Below the pieces are notes generated by a model that worked only from the letters and a program-made list of their open reading frames with translations, made no database searches and was not told where the DNA came from. This document shows, piece after piece, positions 1 through 8,885 of a stretch of 64,000 nucleotides of DNA. How positions within the stretch are numbered: position 1 is the stretch's first letter; the number at the start of each line of letters is the position of its first letter. The translations under genes were made by a program, and so were the position numbers. The stretch is from Gluconobacter sp. Dm-62 (GTDB taxonomy: Bacteria; Pseudomonadota; Alphaproteobacteria; Acetobacterales; Acetobacteraceae): positions 1 through 64,000 of the forward strand of contig NZ_JAERLY010000010.1 of the NCBI RefSeq assembly GCF_018256155.1. The letters are read 5' to 3'.

Positions 1-108
1 AGTGTTTCTTTTTTCAGCCTTTCCAATGGTTTGCCGCTCAATCCAGGTCAGAATCGTGCCCAGTTTTTCACGCAGCAAATAATTAGATATATGAGCGCAA
101 AACTTCAC
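1..108 (-). CDS. possible 5' part of an unrecognised gene, cut by the left edge
   Basis: Thirty-six open codons run from a GTG at 106-108 off the left edge, beginning five bases after the stop codon of the outer-membrane efflux gene and on the same strand. The peptide contains NYLLREKLGTILTWIER, a plausible helical segment, but I do not recognise a family. There is no clear Shine-Dalgarno sequence, so this may be non-coding; it could be a fourth gene of the efflux operon. Confidence 0.2.
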   Translation of the reverse strand, partial: MKFCAHISNYLLREKLGTILTWIERQTIGKAEKRNT

Positions 109-112
109 TCTT

Positions 113-1576
113 CTATTTTCCAGAAGGGTTAAGGACGAGGGATGTGGGTTCGGCGTACTGCCAGCCTCCTCCTAAGGCACGGTAAAGAGAAACAAGAGTT
201 TTTTCCGTCCGGATCTGACTGATGGACAGTGCGGATTGGCTGGACAGTAAGGAAGCCTGTGTTGCCACAACGTTCAGATAATCCGTCGCGCCCTGCTTAT
301 AGCGCTCCCGGGCAGCATTGAAGGCGGCCTGGTTCTGGAGAAAGGCCTGTTCTGTCAGGGCATGTGTTGATTGGCTTTTGGCATAGGCCGTCATGGCATC
401 ATCCACTTCGCGCCAAGCATTGAGCACAGTGCTTCGCCAGTTCAAAATGGCTTCACGTTGTGCGGCTTTGCGGAACTGAAGGGTAGAAATCAGCCTTCCC
501 CCTTCGAAAACAGGAACATTAAGCGTTGGACCAACGCTGAACTGCTTTGCTGGCAAAGAAAAGAAATCAGCAGCAGAAAAGGATTCCGTTCCCATGTTCC
601 CGGCGAGTGTAATGTCCGGGTAAAAGGCTGCGGTAGCGACCCCCACTTCGGCAGTTGCGGCATGCAGACGGGCCTCAGCCTGAAGCACGTCAGGACGTCG
701 GCGGATCAGCTCTGCGGGCAGGCCGACGGGGACGCTGTCGGGAAGGGGAGGCTGGATGGAAGGGAGTCGCAGCTCGGCCTCCAGGCCGCGTGGTGGTTCC
801 GCCAGTAGCAGGCCAATGCTGTTGATGAGTGCCGCTTCAGAATTCTCAAGATCCGGAAGGTCGGCGCTCATGCTTGCGAGCTGCGCCGAAGCCTGTGAGA
901 CGTCCAGATTTGTGGCGACGCCGTTGGTAAAGCGGTCCTGCACGAGTTTCAGATTTGTTTGGGCGAGATGGATGTTCGAGCGCAGAATGGCCTGCTGCTT
1001 CTGGATACCACGCAGCTCCATATAGCTGGTGGCGAGGTCGCTGATGGCGGCGAGCGCTGTGGCGCGGCGGGCAGCGAGCGTCGCTGCCTCATTGGCCCGT
1101 TGAGCTTCGACACTCCGCCGGATGGTGCCGAACAGGTCCAGATCCCAGCTGGTGCTGAGGACGTTTTCGTAAAGGTTAAAGTTCATGCTCGCACCGGGAC
1201 GCGGTTCGGCGAGTGAGAAAATGCCTTGCGTACTAAGCTGACGATAGGCGTAGGAGCCAGACCAGTTGGCTTGTGGCAATCCAGCAGATGCCGCGACCTT
1301 CATCTGCGAACGGGCTTCGCTGATACGTTCTGCGGCAATCTGCAGGTTGAGATTCTGTTTTCCGAGGCGGCTGACGAGGCTGGTCAGTTCGGGATCGCTA
1401 AAGCTGTTCCACCACTGTGTGTCGATGGCACCGGCGTAAGTCTGGCTGGCGCTCTGAGGTTCGGGTCCCCAGCTGGCAGGGGTGTCCATGGTAGGGCGGC
1501 GAAAATTCGGTCCTATGGTGCAGGCCGAAAGGACCAGACTTCCTGTCAAAAGCACGGAGAAAGAGGGCAACTTCAT
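113..1576 (-). CDS. efflux outer-membrane lipoprotein, NodT/OprM-like
   Basis: This is the outer-membrane channel of a tripartite efflux pump (487 aa, usual length for the family). It starts with a lipoprotein signal peptide whose lipobox is LSAC (lipidated Cys19), followed by the family's TIGPNFRRP-type start. Two outer-membrane-efflux repeats follow, with long helical stretches typical of the periplasmic barrel and the recognisable segment LIRRRPDVLQAEARL near residue 290. Its start overlaps the end of the adaptor gene by 4 bases (ATGA), so the two are translationally coupled. Together with the next two genes it would form a route from cytosol to outside for drug-like molecules; the substrate cannot be read from sequence. 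Confidence 0.93.
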   Translation of the reverse strand: MKLPSFSVLLTGSLVLSACTIGPNFRRPTMDTPASWGPEPQSASQTYAGAIDTQWWNSFSDPELTSLVSRLGKQNLNLQIAAERISEARSQMKVAASAGLPQANWSGSYAYRQLSTQGIFSLAEPRPGASMNFNLYENVLSTSWDLDLFGTIRRSVEAQRANEAATLAARRATALAAISDLATSYMELRGIQKQQAILRSNIHLAQTNLKLVQDRFTNGVATNLDVSQASAQLASMSADLPDLENSEAALINSIGLLLAEPPRGLEAELRLPSIQPPLPDSVPVGLPAELIRRRPDVLQAEARLHAATAEVGVATAAFYPDITLAGNMGTESFSAADFFSLPAKQFSVGPTLNVPVFEGGRLISTLQFRKAAQREAILNWRSTVLNAWREVDDAMTAYAKSQSTHALTEQAFLQNQAAFNAARERYKQGATDYLNVVATQASLLSSQSALSISQIRTEKTLVSLYRALGGGWQYAEPTSLVLNPSGK

Positions 1577-2742
1577 GGTGCGACATTCGAGGAAGACGAT
1601 GGCAGAGGAGCAGTAACTGTCATAGGGCTCTGGAGCTGTTCGGCCGTGACGTTATCGAGGTTGGTATCAACGGTAGTTTCCACGGAAAAGCCGAGGCGCA
1701 GCAGGCGAGCGAGTGGCTGGTTGGGAGCGAGGATGATCTTGACCGGGAGGCGTTGGACAATCTTGGTGAAGTTGCCGGTCGCGTTTTCTGGTGCGATGGG
1801 GGCGAATACGGCGCCTGAAGCGGGGGGAATGCTGTCCACGATCCCGTTCAGGGTCATGTCATAGGCGTCCACATGGATTTTGACGGACTGGCCGGGGCGC
1901 ATGTGGCGTAAGGCCAGTTCCCGGTAATTCGCGCGGATCCAGATCTGATCGAGCGGGACGAGCGCCATCAGCGCTGCACCGGGGGCAACGTAGTTTCCGG
2001 TCTGGACACTGCGTTCGCCGATCATGCCATCTTCCAGCGCACGGACCTTGGTATAGGACAGGTTCAGTTCGGCCTGATGGACATGGGCACGGTCCAGTTC
2101 CACCGTCGCCTGCGCGGATTTGTGCCGGGCCTGAAGGATGGGGATTTGGGCCCGGGCGGCTGCGATGCGTGCTTCGAGTGACTGGAGCATGGCCTCCATC
2201 TCTCGCAGGCTTGCCGTGGACTGCTGATGTTCCTGCGTGGAGCCTGCACCCGTACGGGCCAGGTTTGTATAGCGCTGGTCGTTCTGCCGGGCGAAAACGA
2301 GCTGGGCACGGATGCGGGCCGCTTCCCCGACATTCTCATCAATGATGGCAGGCTGGCGTGACACGCTGGCGGCGGCATCCTGCACGAGAGCCTCATCCCG
2401 GGCGAACGTTGCACGGCTCTGGTCCAGTGTGGTCTGATAATCGTGAGGGTCCAGCTCGACGAGGACCTGTCCGGCCCGCACGGGCTGATTGTCCGTCACG
2501 TCCACGGCAACGACCTGTCCGGCGATACGGGGCGCGACGACAGTGTAATGGGCTGTGACATAGGCGTCATCAGTCCAGACATGGCGGTTGGGCACGAAAA
2601 TAATGGCCAGAACGACGACGATGAAAATCAGGACAACGAGGCCACCTCCGATGAACAGCCAGCGGGTGATGGTACGGTGTTTGCGGTCCTGCTTTTCCTC
2701 CTTTTGGCGATCCTGGGGAGGCTTGTCGTTCTGATCCGCCAT
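1573..2742 (-). CDS. HlyD/EmrA-like membrane fusion protein
   Basis: Periplasmic adaptor of the efflux pump, 389 aa. The N-terminus is charged and cytosolic, followed by one membrane helix at about residues 27-50. The HlyD pattern follows: a lipoyl-like half (VVAPRIAGQVVAVDV), a long helical hairpin rich in Ala, Gln and Arg (about 110-215), the second lipoyl half (LSYTKVRALEDGMIG) and a beta-barrel domain ending in a Pro/Ser-rich tail. It lies between the EmrB-like pump and the NodT-like channel, the order seen in EmrAB-TolC-type and fusaric-acid-type systems. The family role, bridging pump and channel, is established; the substrate is unknown. Confidence 0.93.
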   Translation of the reverse strand: MADQNDKPPQDRQKEEKQDRKHRTITRWLFIGGGLVVLIFIVVVLAIIFVPNRHVWTDDAYVTAHYTVVAPRIAGQVVAVDVTDNQPVRAGQVLVELDPHDYQTTLDQSRATFARDEALVQDAAASVSRQPAIIDENVGEAARIRAQLVFARQNDQRYTNLARTGAGSTQEHQQSTASLREMEAMLQSLEARIAAARAQIPILQARHKSAQATVELDRAHVHQAELNLSYTKVRALEDGMIGERSVQTGNYVAPGAALMALVPLDQIWIRANYRELALRHMRPGQSVKIHVDAYDMTLNGIVDSIPPASGAVFAPIAPENATGNFTKIVQRLPVKIILAPNQPLARLLRLGFSVETTVDTNLDNVTAEQLQSPMTVTAPLPSSSSNVAP

Positions 2743-2793
2743 CCTGCGGCAATTCCTTTCTTTTCCTGCCAGATGGCGGGAAGGCTTCTGAGC

Positions 2794-4416
2794 TTATTTC
2801 GACTGAAACACGATACGGGGGGGATAGGTTCGAACAGGAAGCACACAGACCCAGATCATCAGGAACACCACGAGACTGCCGAGCACGACCCAGTCATCGC
2901 TGAATGTCAGCGTGGCGGTCTGTCGGCTCATCTGGGCGTGCAGTTCAGTCATGCTGCCGGGATAGGCAGGCTGTCCGGAGGGTGTGAGGGGAGAGGGACG
3001 TTGCAGCATGGGGTTTGTGCCTTGCACCAGGCTGTAGCGGACCTGACCAAGACGGTCGGCAATCCGGTCTGAATGAAGCGAGCCGCGTTCGCGGTGCATG
3101 AGCTGAAGCAGCCAGATGCCGACGGCTTCCGCAACCGCCCGGGGTGTGTTGACCATAGCGGAGGCGAACGGGCCCTCCGAAGGATCAAGCGTGTTGGTGG
3201 ACATCATCAGCAGAGGCATGACGATCATTGCGTCTCCGATGCCCTGCAATGCCTGCCACAGATAGAACTGGTCACGGTTCCAGTTGGAGGTGAGGAAGAA
3301 GTCACCGACGCAGGCGGTCAGGATGCAGCTCATGCCGATGAAGCTGACAATGCGGGAGTCCACCCAGGTTTTGTTGAGCACCACCGCCATCAGAGGAAGC
3401 ATCACAAGCTGTATGGCCGCGATTTCAAGGGTGACCGGGTAGATCTGTTCGGGACGGTAGCCCGCAGCGGATTGCAGAAATGAGGCCGGCAGCGCGGAAG
3501 AAGACAGTGAAATGACAACGAAGGTCAGCAGGGTACTCGAGCCATACGCAAAATTGCGTCGTCCCAGAAGCTGGAACTTGAACAGGGGAAGTGGATGGAA
3601 CCATTCGTTCAGAACAAAAAGCGGGATGCAAACAAGACTGGTCAGCCCCAGAACACAGATGAAGGGGCTGTTAAACCAGTCCATCCAGTCACCCATCTGG
3701 AGCATAATCGAGAAGGCGCCCATTCCGAAAACGATCAGGAGGAAGCCCTTCCAGTCGAATTTCCAGAACCGCTCATGTTTCGGCGGATCGACCGGCATCC
3801 CGTACCACAGCAGCAGGAAGGACAGGGTGCAGAGCGGGATCGACTGCCAGAAGACGAACCGCCAATCCACGAGATCAGTCCATAATCCGGCGAATGTCAT
3901 ACTGAGATTGGGAAAGAACGTGGCGGTCAGGGCATACGCGGCCAGACCGTAAAGCCGTATGGGCGGGGCCAGCACACGCAGGGCGATCGTCATCAGAAGG
4001 GGAACGGTAAATCCCCCAGCCAGCCCCTGAAAGACGCGCAGGATATAAAGCAGGGACAGGGTTGAAGTGAACGGGATGAGACTGGACGCCAGAACCGCGA
4101 GGATCGTCACGAAGAACGAGAACCGACGCAGGGTCAGGGTAATGGCCAGCCAGGGGGAAACCGACATTCCGATGATTTCCGCCGTCACATACAGGCAGGA
4201 AAACCAGCGTTGGGAGTCCATACTCAGGCCAAGGGCACCCGCAATATCGGGGAGTGCCTGAGCGGAGACCTGCTCGTTCATTTCTGTAGCGAAAGAGAGA
4301 GCGATGATGCCTGCCAGCCCGAACAGCGACCTTTGCTGGCTCGTCATGGAGAAGTCCGGACGGGGAGAGGGCGCATCATCCTGTGAATTATGCGGGTGCT
4401 GCAGGACGGCCTTCAA
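2794..4416 (-). CDS. DHA2-family MFS drug efflux pump, EmrB-like
   Basis: Proton-driven multidrug transporter of the 14-helix DHA2 group (540 aa from the TTG at 4416; an ATG at 4347 giving 517 aa is an equally possible start, as neither has a strong ribosome site). Early helices contain the conserved ALPDIAGALGLS segment and the loop ending in LRVFQGLAGG; hydrophobic segments continue to about residue 530 with a long periplasmic insert before the last helix. It is the first gene of the efflux operon, and inverted repeats in the divergent gap upstream are candidate operators. No dedicated regulator is adjacent in the window. Confidence 0.9.
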   Translation of the reverse strand: MKAVLQHPHNSQDDAPSPRPDFSMTSQQRSLFGLAGIIALSFATEMNEQVSAQALPDIAGALGLSMDSQRWFSCLYVTAEIIGMSVSPWLAITLTLRRFSFFVTILAVLASSLIPFTSTLSLLYILRVFQGLAGGFTVPLLMTIALRVLAPPIRLYGLAAYALTATFFPNLSMTFAGLWTDLVDWRFVFWQSIPLCTLSFLLLWYGMPVDPPKHERFWKFDWKGFLLIVFGMGAFSIMLQMGDWMDWFNSPFICVLGLTSLVCIPLFVLNEWFHPLPLFKFQLLGRRNFAYGSSTLLTFVVISLSSSALPASFLQSAAGYRPEQIYPVTLEIAAIQLVMLPLMAVVLNKTWVDSRIVSFIGMSCILTACVGDFFLTSNWNRDQFYLWQALQGIGDAMIVMPLLMMSTNTLDPSEGPFASAMVNTPRAVAEAVGIWLLQLMHRERGSLHSDRIADRLGQVRYSLVQGTNPMLQRPSPLTPSGQPAYPGSMTELHAQMSRQTATLTFSDDWVVLGSLVVFLMIWVCVLPVRTYPPRIVFQSK

Positions 4417-4443
4417 CCTTATTCGGGCCTTTTCAGAATAAGG
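4417..4443. promoter_or_regulatory. inverted repeat at the head of the efflux operon
   Basis: Perfect 8-base arms CCTTATTC (4417-4424) and GAATAAGG (4436-4443) are separated by 11 bases and lie immediately upstream of the pump's first possible start codon. The position suits a repressor operator or leader hairpin of the efflux genes; the binding protein is unknown. Confidence 0.4.
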
Positions 4444-4560
4444 AAAAATTTAGGGTTTTTCAGACAATCCAAGAGGGGAAGATGGGCGTTGAAGCCTGCT
4501 GCACCATTTTTGCGATGTCCATATTATCAGGTCGATGTCGCGCTTTGACGTCTCGTGTCG

Positions 4561-4584
4561 GCAGAAGATGCGTTCGTCTTCTGC
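4561..4584. promoter_or_regulatory. inverted repeat in the divergent efflux/dehydrogenase gap
   Basis: Perfect 8-base arms GCAGAAGA (4561-4568) and TCTTCTGC (4577-4584) flank an 8-base spacer, in the roughly 290-base divergent intergenic region. There is no T-run on either side, so an operator is likelier than a terminator. I see no other gene in this gap. Confidence 0.35.
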
Positions 4585-4707
4585 GAATTGTGCACGACAG
4601 CAGATCACCCATCAGAGACGTGAGGCAACACTTGGCTGCCCTGGCAGTTGAACATGGCAGACGTGTTTTCTCCGGAAAATACCAGACCCCTTTTGGAGTG
4701 GTGTTTC

Positions 4708-5568
4708 ATGCCTGATTATATTCTTCCGCAATCCCAGGATCATCAACCCGGCCTGGAAGGCCTGATGCAGCCCAAGGCCATTCACATCCGGCCTGACTAT
4801 CGTGGCAGCGGTAAGCTTGAGGGCAAAAAGGCTCTCATTAGCGGGGGTGACAGTGGGATCGGGCGTGCTGCGGCCATCCATTTTGCCCGTGAAGGCGCGG
4901 ATGTCGCGATCCTTTATCTGGAAGAGCACGAAGATGCACAGGAGACTGTGCGTCTCATTGAGCAGGAGGGCCGCAAGGGACTGGCCATTGCCGGTGATGT
5001 CTCTTCCAGTCAGGTCTGCAATGATGCCGTCGCCCGAGTAGTGGACGCGTTTGGAGGTCTGGATATTCTCGTTAACAACGCGGGTGTCCAGATTGTTGAG
5101 GAAGATGTTGAAGCCATATCCGACGAAGAATGGCAGCGTCATATGGACACCAACATCAACGGCTATTTCTATCTGGTCCGTGCCGCCCTTCCGCATTTTG
5201 GAAAGGGAAGTGCGGTCATCAATACGTCGTCCATCAATGCCTTTGCTGGAAACAAGGCACTTCTGGCGTATTCGACAACCAAAGCTGCAGAGATGGGGTT
5301 CACACGCGCTCTGGCGTTACAACTGGTTTCCAAGGGTATTCGCGTGAATGCCGTGGCTCCGGGCCCGGTCTGGACGCCGCTTCAGCCCGCAAGCTGGGGT
5401 GTTATTGATCCGCAGGCAGTGGCTGATCTCGGAAAAGATACGCCCATGGGACGGTGTGGTGATCCCGCGGAGCTCGGACCGGCTTATGTCTATCTGGCGA
5501 GCGAAGATGGATCTTTCGTGACCGGACAGACATTGCATGTGAATGGTGGGATGATCGTCAACGGCTGA
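4708..5568 (+). CDS. SDR-family oxidoreductase, YghA/general-stress type
   Basis: NAD(P)-dependent short-chain dehydrogenase of the branch with an N-terminal extension (286 aa). The start at 4708 is chosen because TTTTGGAG lies 9 bases upstream; an earlier in-frame ATG at 4648 has no ribosome site. Motifs: cofactor loop GGDSGIG near residue 46, NNAGVQ, catalytic Ser in INTSSINAF and the YSTTK catalytic Tyr-Lys pair, ending in a C-terminus with the usual TLHVNGGMIVNG. Relatives act on small alcohols, sugars or aldehydes and are often stress-induced; the real substrate is unknown. It is monocistronic and divergent from the efflux operon. Confidence 0.93.
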   Translation: MPDYILPQSQDHQPGLEGLMQPKAIHIRPDYRGSGKLEGKKALISGGDSGIGRAAAIHFAREGADVAILYLEEHEDAQETVRLIEQEGRKGLAIAGDVSSSQVCNDAVARVVDAFGGLDILVNNAGVQIVEEDVEAISDEEWQRHMDTNINGYFYLVRAALPHFGKGSAVINTSSINAFAGNKALLAYSTTKAAEMGFTRALALQLVSKGIRVNAVAPGPVWTPLQPASWGVIDPQAVADLGKDTPMGRCGDPAELGPAYVYLASEDGSFVTGQTLHVNGGMIVNG

Positions 5569-5580
5569 TTGCCTATGCTG

Positions 5581-5610
5581 TCTTCTTTGGTCCGGATGGA
5601 CCAAGGAAGA
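5581..5610. terminator. bidirectional hairpin between convergent genes
   Basis: A 13-base-pair stem with one G-U pair (arms 5581-5593 and 5598-5610, core TTGGTCC/GGACCAA) closes a GGAT loop. It sits in the 50-base gap between the convergent dehydrogenase and aldehyde oxidoreductase genes. There is no long T-run, so efficiency is uncertain. Confidence 0.6.
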
Positions 5611-5618
5611 TTCAGGGA

Positions 5619-7865
5619 TCAGCTGCCCGGCATAATGGGCAGATTGCGGTGACGCTGGCCTGTCGCATGGAAGATGGCGTTGGCGATGGCCGCGGCTGTT
5701 CCGCACATCCCGATTTCGCCTACGCCCTTGATCCCGAGCGGACTGACTTCCGGGTCCTTTTCCTCGACAAAGAGGATGTCCATGTCCGGAATGTCGGCAT
5801 GAGACGGGATGTGATACTCGGCGAAATTGTGGTTCATGAAGCGGCCGACGCGTTCGTCCATCAGGGATTCTTCGTGCAATGCCATGCCTGTTGCCATCAC
5901 CATGGCGCCGCGGACCTGACTGGCTGCGGTCTTGGGATTCATGATGCGCCCGGCGGCGACGGCATTGACCAGCCGTGTCACGCGAACGATGCCGAGTTCT
6001 TCATCCACGCGGACCTCGCAGAAGACCGCGCTATGGGTGAAGCGGGCTTTTCTCATCTGGCTGATGGTGCCGCGCAGGCCTGGCTTTGCGGTTTCCTCGA
6101 CTTCAAGCCTGTCCTGACCTGTCAGGGACAGGGCTTCGGAGAGGGACAGTCTGAGATTTTCGTCTGCGTTCTTATCCTGAAGGAATCCGTCCTGCAGGAC
6201 CGTGGTATTGTTCAACAGGCCTTCCGTCAGCCAGGCGGAGATGTTTCCGCTTTTGCCTACCGCCTTAAACAGCTTCTCGCGCAGGCTTTGGCAGGCGAGC
6301 CAGACAGCGGCCCCTGCGGAGGCGGCTGTCCATGAGCCGCCCTCTGTCGGGCATTCGGGAAGGGTTGAATCGCCCAGTTCAATATCGATCATCTCGATGG
6401 GGATGCCGAAGGCTTCCGAGGCGGTCTGGGCCAGGATTGTGTAGGTTCCGGTTCCGATGTCCGAGGCGGCGGTTGCGATATGCAGTCGTCCGTCTGCCGT
6501 CAGTGTGGCGCGGGCGGATGTGGGGGAAAACATCGCGTCCCAGATGCCTGTCGCCATGCCCCAGCCGACTAGTTCCTTGCCGTCACGCATGCTTTTCGGG
6601 GCCATCGGGCGGTTGTACCAGCCGAAACGCTCTGCACCCTCATGCATGGCCTCTTTCAGCGCTTTGCTGGTCAGCGGCATGTCATGCATGGCGTCAATGT
6701 CGGAATAGTTGTGCAGGCGAAAGTCCAGCGGGTCCATGTTGCAGGCATAGGCCATTTCATCGATGGCCATTTCAAACAGGTTGACGCCTGTGGCGGCTCC
6801 GGGAGCACGCATGTCGCTGGAAGTGTAGGTGTCACGCGGGGCGACTTTGTAATCAGCCGTGGCGTTGGGGCATTTGTAATTGATCAGGCCCCAGATCACG
6901 AGGTTTTCCATGTTGTGCTCAAAGCGCGACGTGTCCGTCACACCGTTGACGATCATGGACTGCAACGTGCCGTCCGGCTGGGCGCCGAGGGCGATGTCCA
7001 TGATGGCTTCCGGGCGGAAGACATGGGTGAACATCTGCTGGCGGGTCAGGGTGATCCGGACCGAGCGCTTCAGCATTTTTGCGCCAAGGGCTGCGAGGAA
7101 CACATTGTGCTGGGCGCGCAGCCCAGACCCGAACGCCCCACCCACATAGGGATTGCGCACGCGAACCTGATCTTTTGAAAGGGACAGGGCGCTTGTCAGG
7201 TAGGCCTGTACGGCCTGCGGCCCCTGTGTCTTGTCCCAGACCGTGAAGCTGCCGTCCTCTTCGGCGATGACGGTGGTTGCGTGCATCTCCATGGGATTGT
7301 GATGCTCGGGGGCGAGGTGATAGCGCCCTTCAATTTTGATCGGGCTGAGGGCATAGGCCTCGGCAGCATTCCCGCGTGATTTGGGTGGCACAAAATTGCT
7401 GCGGGTTTTGCCCGGCATGTATTTCTGGTGCAGGGACGCTTCGAAGTCCGCGTTATGCGGCCAGCGTTCGTAGTCCACTTCCAGAAGCATGGCGGCTTCA
7501 CGGGCGACTTCGAATGTCTCTGCCAAAATAACGGCGACGGGTTGGCCGTTGAAGCTGATTTCCGCGTCATGGAGTGGTCTGTAGGGAGAGCCGGGGACGC
7601 CCAGACCATCCATGTAGGATTTTTCAAAAAGCGCGCTGTGGGGGCGGTTGAGATGCGTCATGATTTCCACCACGCCCGGTATCGCACGGGCGGCCTCGTC
7701 CCGGATTGTCTCGATCTGGCCGCGGGCGATGGGGCTGTTGACGATGAAGCCGTACAGCATGCTGGCAGGGTGCGCTTCGGCGGCGTAGCGGGCCTGTCCC
7801 GTCACCTTGGCGAGGCCGTCGATCCGGGAGACGGGCTGTCCGATTTTCACTGAATGGAGGGTCAT
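5619..7865 (-). CDS. paoC: molybdenum-binding large subunit of aldehyde oxidoreductase (PaoC-like)
   Basis: Catalytic subunit of a heterotrimeric xanthine-oxidase-family aldehyde oxidoreductase (748 aa; E. coli PaoC is of similar length). The N-terminal domain starts IGQPVSRIDGLAKVTGQARY; molybdopterin-binding segments include VRNPYVGGAFGSG, and the C-terminal GIKGVGEIGMCGTAAA carries the expected catalytic Glu of the GVGE motif. It is third in the operon, 12 bases after the FAD subunit. Known function of the family: oxidation of aromatic and other aldehydes to acids, using molybdopterin cytosine dinucleotide. No PaoD-like maturation factor is seen next to it. Confidence 0.94.
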   Translation of the reverse strand: MTLHSVKIGQPVSRIDGLAKVTGQARYAAEAHPASMLYGFIVNSPIARGQIETIRDEAARAIPGVVEIMTHLNRPHSALFEKSYMDGLGVPGSPYRPLHDAEISFNGQPVAVILAETFEVAREAAMLLEVDYERWPHNADFEASLHQKYMPGKTRSNFVPPKSRGNAAEAYALSPIKIEGRYHLAPEHHNPMEMHATTVIAEEDGSFTVWDKTQGPQAVQAYLTSALSLSKDQVRVRNPYVGGAFGSGLRAQHNVFLAALGAKMLKRSVRITLTRQQMFTHVFRPEAIMDIALGAQPDGTLQSMIVNGVTDTSRFEHNMENLVIWGLINYKCPNATADYKVAPRDTYTSSDMRAPGAATGVNLFEMAIDEMAYACNMDPLDFRLHNYSDIDAMHDMPLTSKALKEAMHEGAERFGWYNRPMAPKSMRDGKELVGWGMATGIWDAMFSPTSARATLTADGRLHIATAASDIGTGTYTILAQTASEAFGIPIEMIDIELGDSTLPECPTEGGSWTAASAGAAVWLACQSLREKLFKAVGKSGNISAWLTEGLLNNTTVLQDGFLQDKNADENLRLSLSEALSLTGQDRLEVEETAKPGLRGTISQMRKARFTHSAVFCEVRVDEELGIVRVTRLVNAVAAGRIMNPKTAASQVRGAMVMATGMALHEESLMDERVGRFMNHNFAEYHIPSHADIPDMDILFVEEKDPEVSPLGIKGVGEIGMCGTAAAIANAIFHATGQRHRNLPIMPGS

Positions 7866-7877
7866 ACCCGGGTTCTT

Positions 7878-8885
7878 TCAGAAAATGGTCTTTTGCGTCT
7901 GGGACTGGGGCGTGCCCGCGGCGGCCTGTGACAGGGCGCGGATGATCACGCGGGGGGCCAGCTTCAGCTTTGCGGCGTTATCCCGGTCGGTGACGGCACC
8001 TTGCAGCAGGCATTCGGCAACGTCGCGGAATAGGGAGGGGGACGGCGCTTTCCCCTCAAGCAGGGCTTCGGCTTCCGGAACGCACCAGGGTTTCGTACCG
8101 ACGCCACCCATTGCGATGCAGGCCTTGCGGATTGTGTTGTTTTCGATTTGCAGCCCTGCTGCGATGGACACGATCGCGAAGGCGAAAGACAGGCGGTCGC
8201 GGATTTTGAGATACGTCTGATGAGGGCCAAAGGAGAGCGGCGGAAGGTCGATGGACGTGACGATTTCGCCACCCCGCAGCACGTTGTCCTGCCAGGGTGT
8301 ATCTTCCGGGAGGCGATGATAGTCACGCAGGGGAACAGAGCGCTCACCTTCGGGGCCTGTCAGGTTGACCGTCGCGTTTAGGGCGGCGAGGGCCACGCAC
8401 ATATCGGACGGGAACGTGGCGATACAGGCGTCGCTGGTGCCCAGGATGGCCATGATCCGGTTGCGGCCGCCTTTGGCGGAACATCCCGTACCGGGAGAGC
8501 GCTTGTTACAGGCCATGTCGGGGTCATAGAAATAGTGGCAGCGGGTGCGCTGGTTCAGGTTCCCACCATTTGTGGCCCTGTTGCGGATCTGGGGGCTGGC
8601 ACCGGCAAGGATGGCGGAGGCCAGAAGGGGGTAGCGCTCGCCGACGAGCGGGTGGGCGGCGGTATCGGCATTGGTGGCGAGGGCGCCGAGGCGCAGGCTA
8701 CCGTCCGGACGTTCCTCGATCTGGCTCATGGACAGGGCATTGAGATCGACAACATGTTCGGGGCGTTCGACGTCCGATTTCATGAGGTCGACGAGGTTCG
8801 TGCCGCCCGCGAGATAGCGCGTATGGTCCGGGATGTTACAGGCGGCATCGAGTGTGTCGGGGCGGGAATAGGAGAACTGTCTCAT
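7878..8885 (-). CDS. paoB: FAD-binding subunit of aldehyde oxidoreductase (PaoB-like)
   Basis: The medium subunit (335 aa) binds FAD and passes electrons from the 2Fe-2S subunit to the acceptor. It shows the CO-dehydrogenase flavoprotein fold: YLAGGTNLVDLMK near residue 25 and the ATNGGNLNQRTRC segment. The insert with NQRTRC, ACNKRSPGTGC and a following Cys matches the extra 4Fe-4S site that distinguishes PaoB-type subunits from ordinary xanthine dehydrogenase subunits. The start overlaps the end of the 2Fe-2S gene by 4 bases (ATGA). Confidence 0.93.
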   Translation of the reverse strand: MRQFSYSRPDTLDAACNIPDHTRYLAGGTNLVDLMKSDVERPEHVVDLNALSMSQIEERPDGSLRLGALATNADTAAHPLVGERYPLLASAILAGASPQIRNRATNGGNLNQRTRCHYFYDPDMACNKRSPGTGCSAKGGRNRIMAILGTSDACIATFPSDMCVALAALNATVNLTGPEGERSVPLRDYHRLPEDTPWQDNVLRGGEIVTSIDLPPLSFGPHQTYLKIRDRLSFAFAIVSIAAGLQIENNTIRKACIAMGGVGTKPWCVPEAEALLEGKAPSPSLFRDVAECLLQGAVTDRDNAAKLKLAPRVIIRALSQAAAGTPQSQTQKTIF

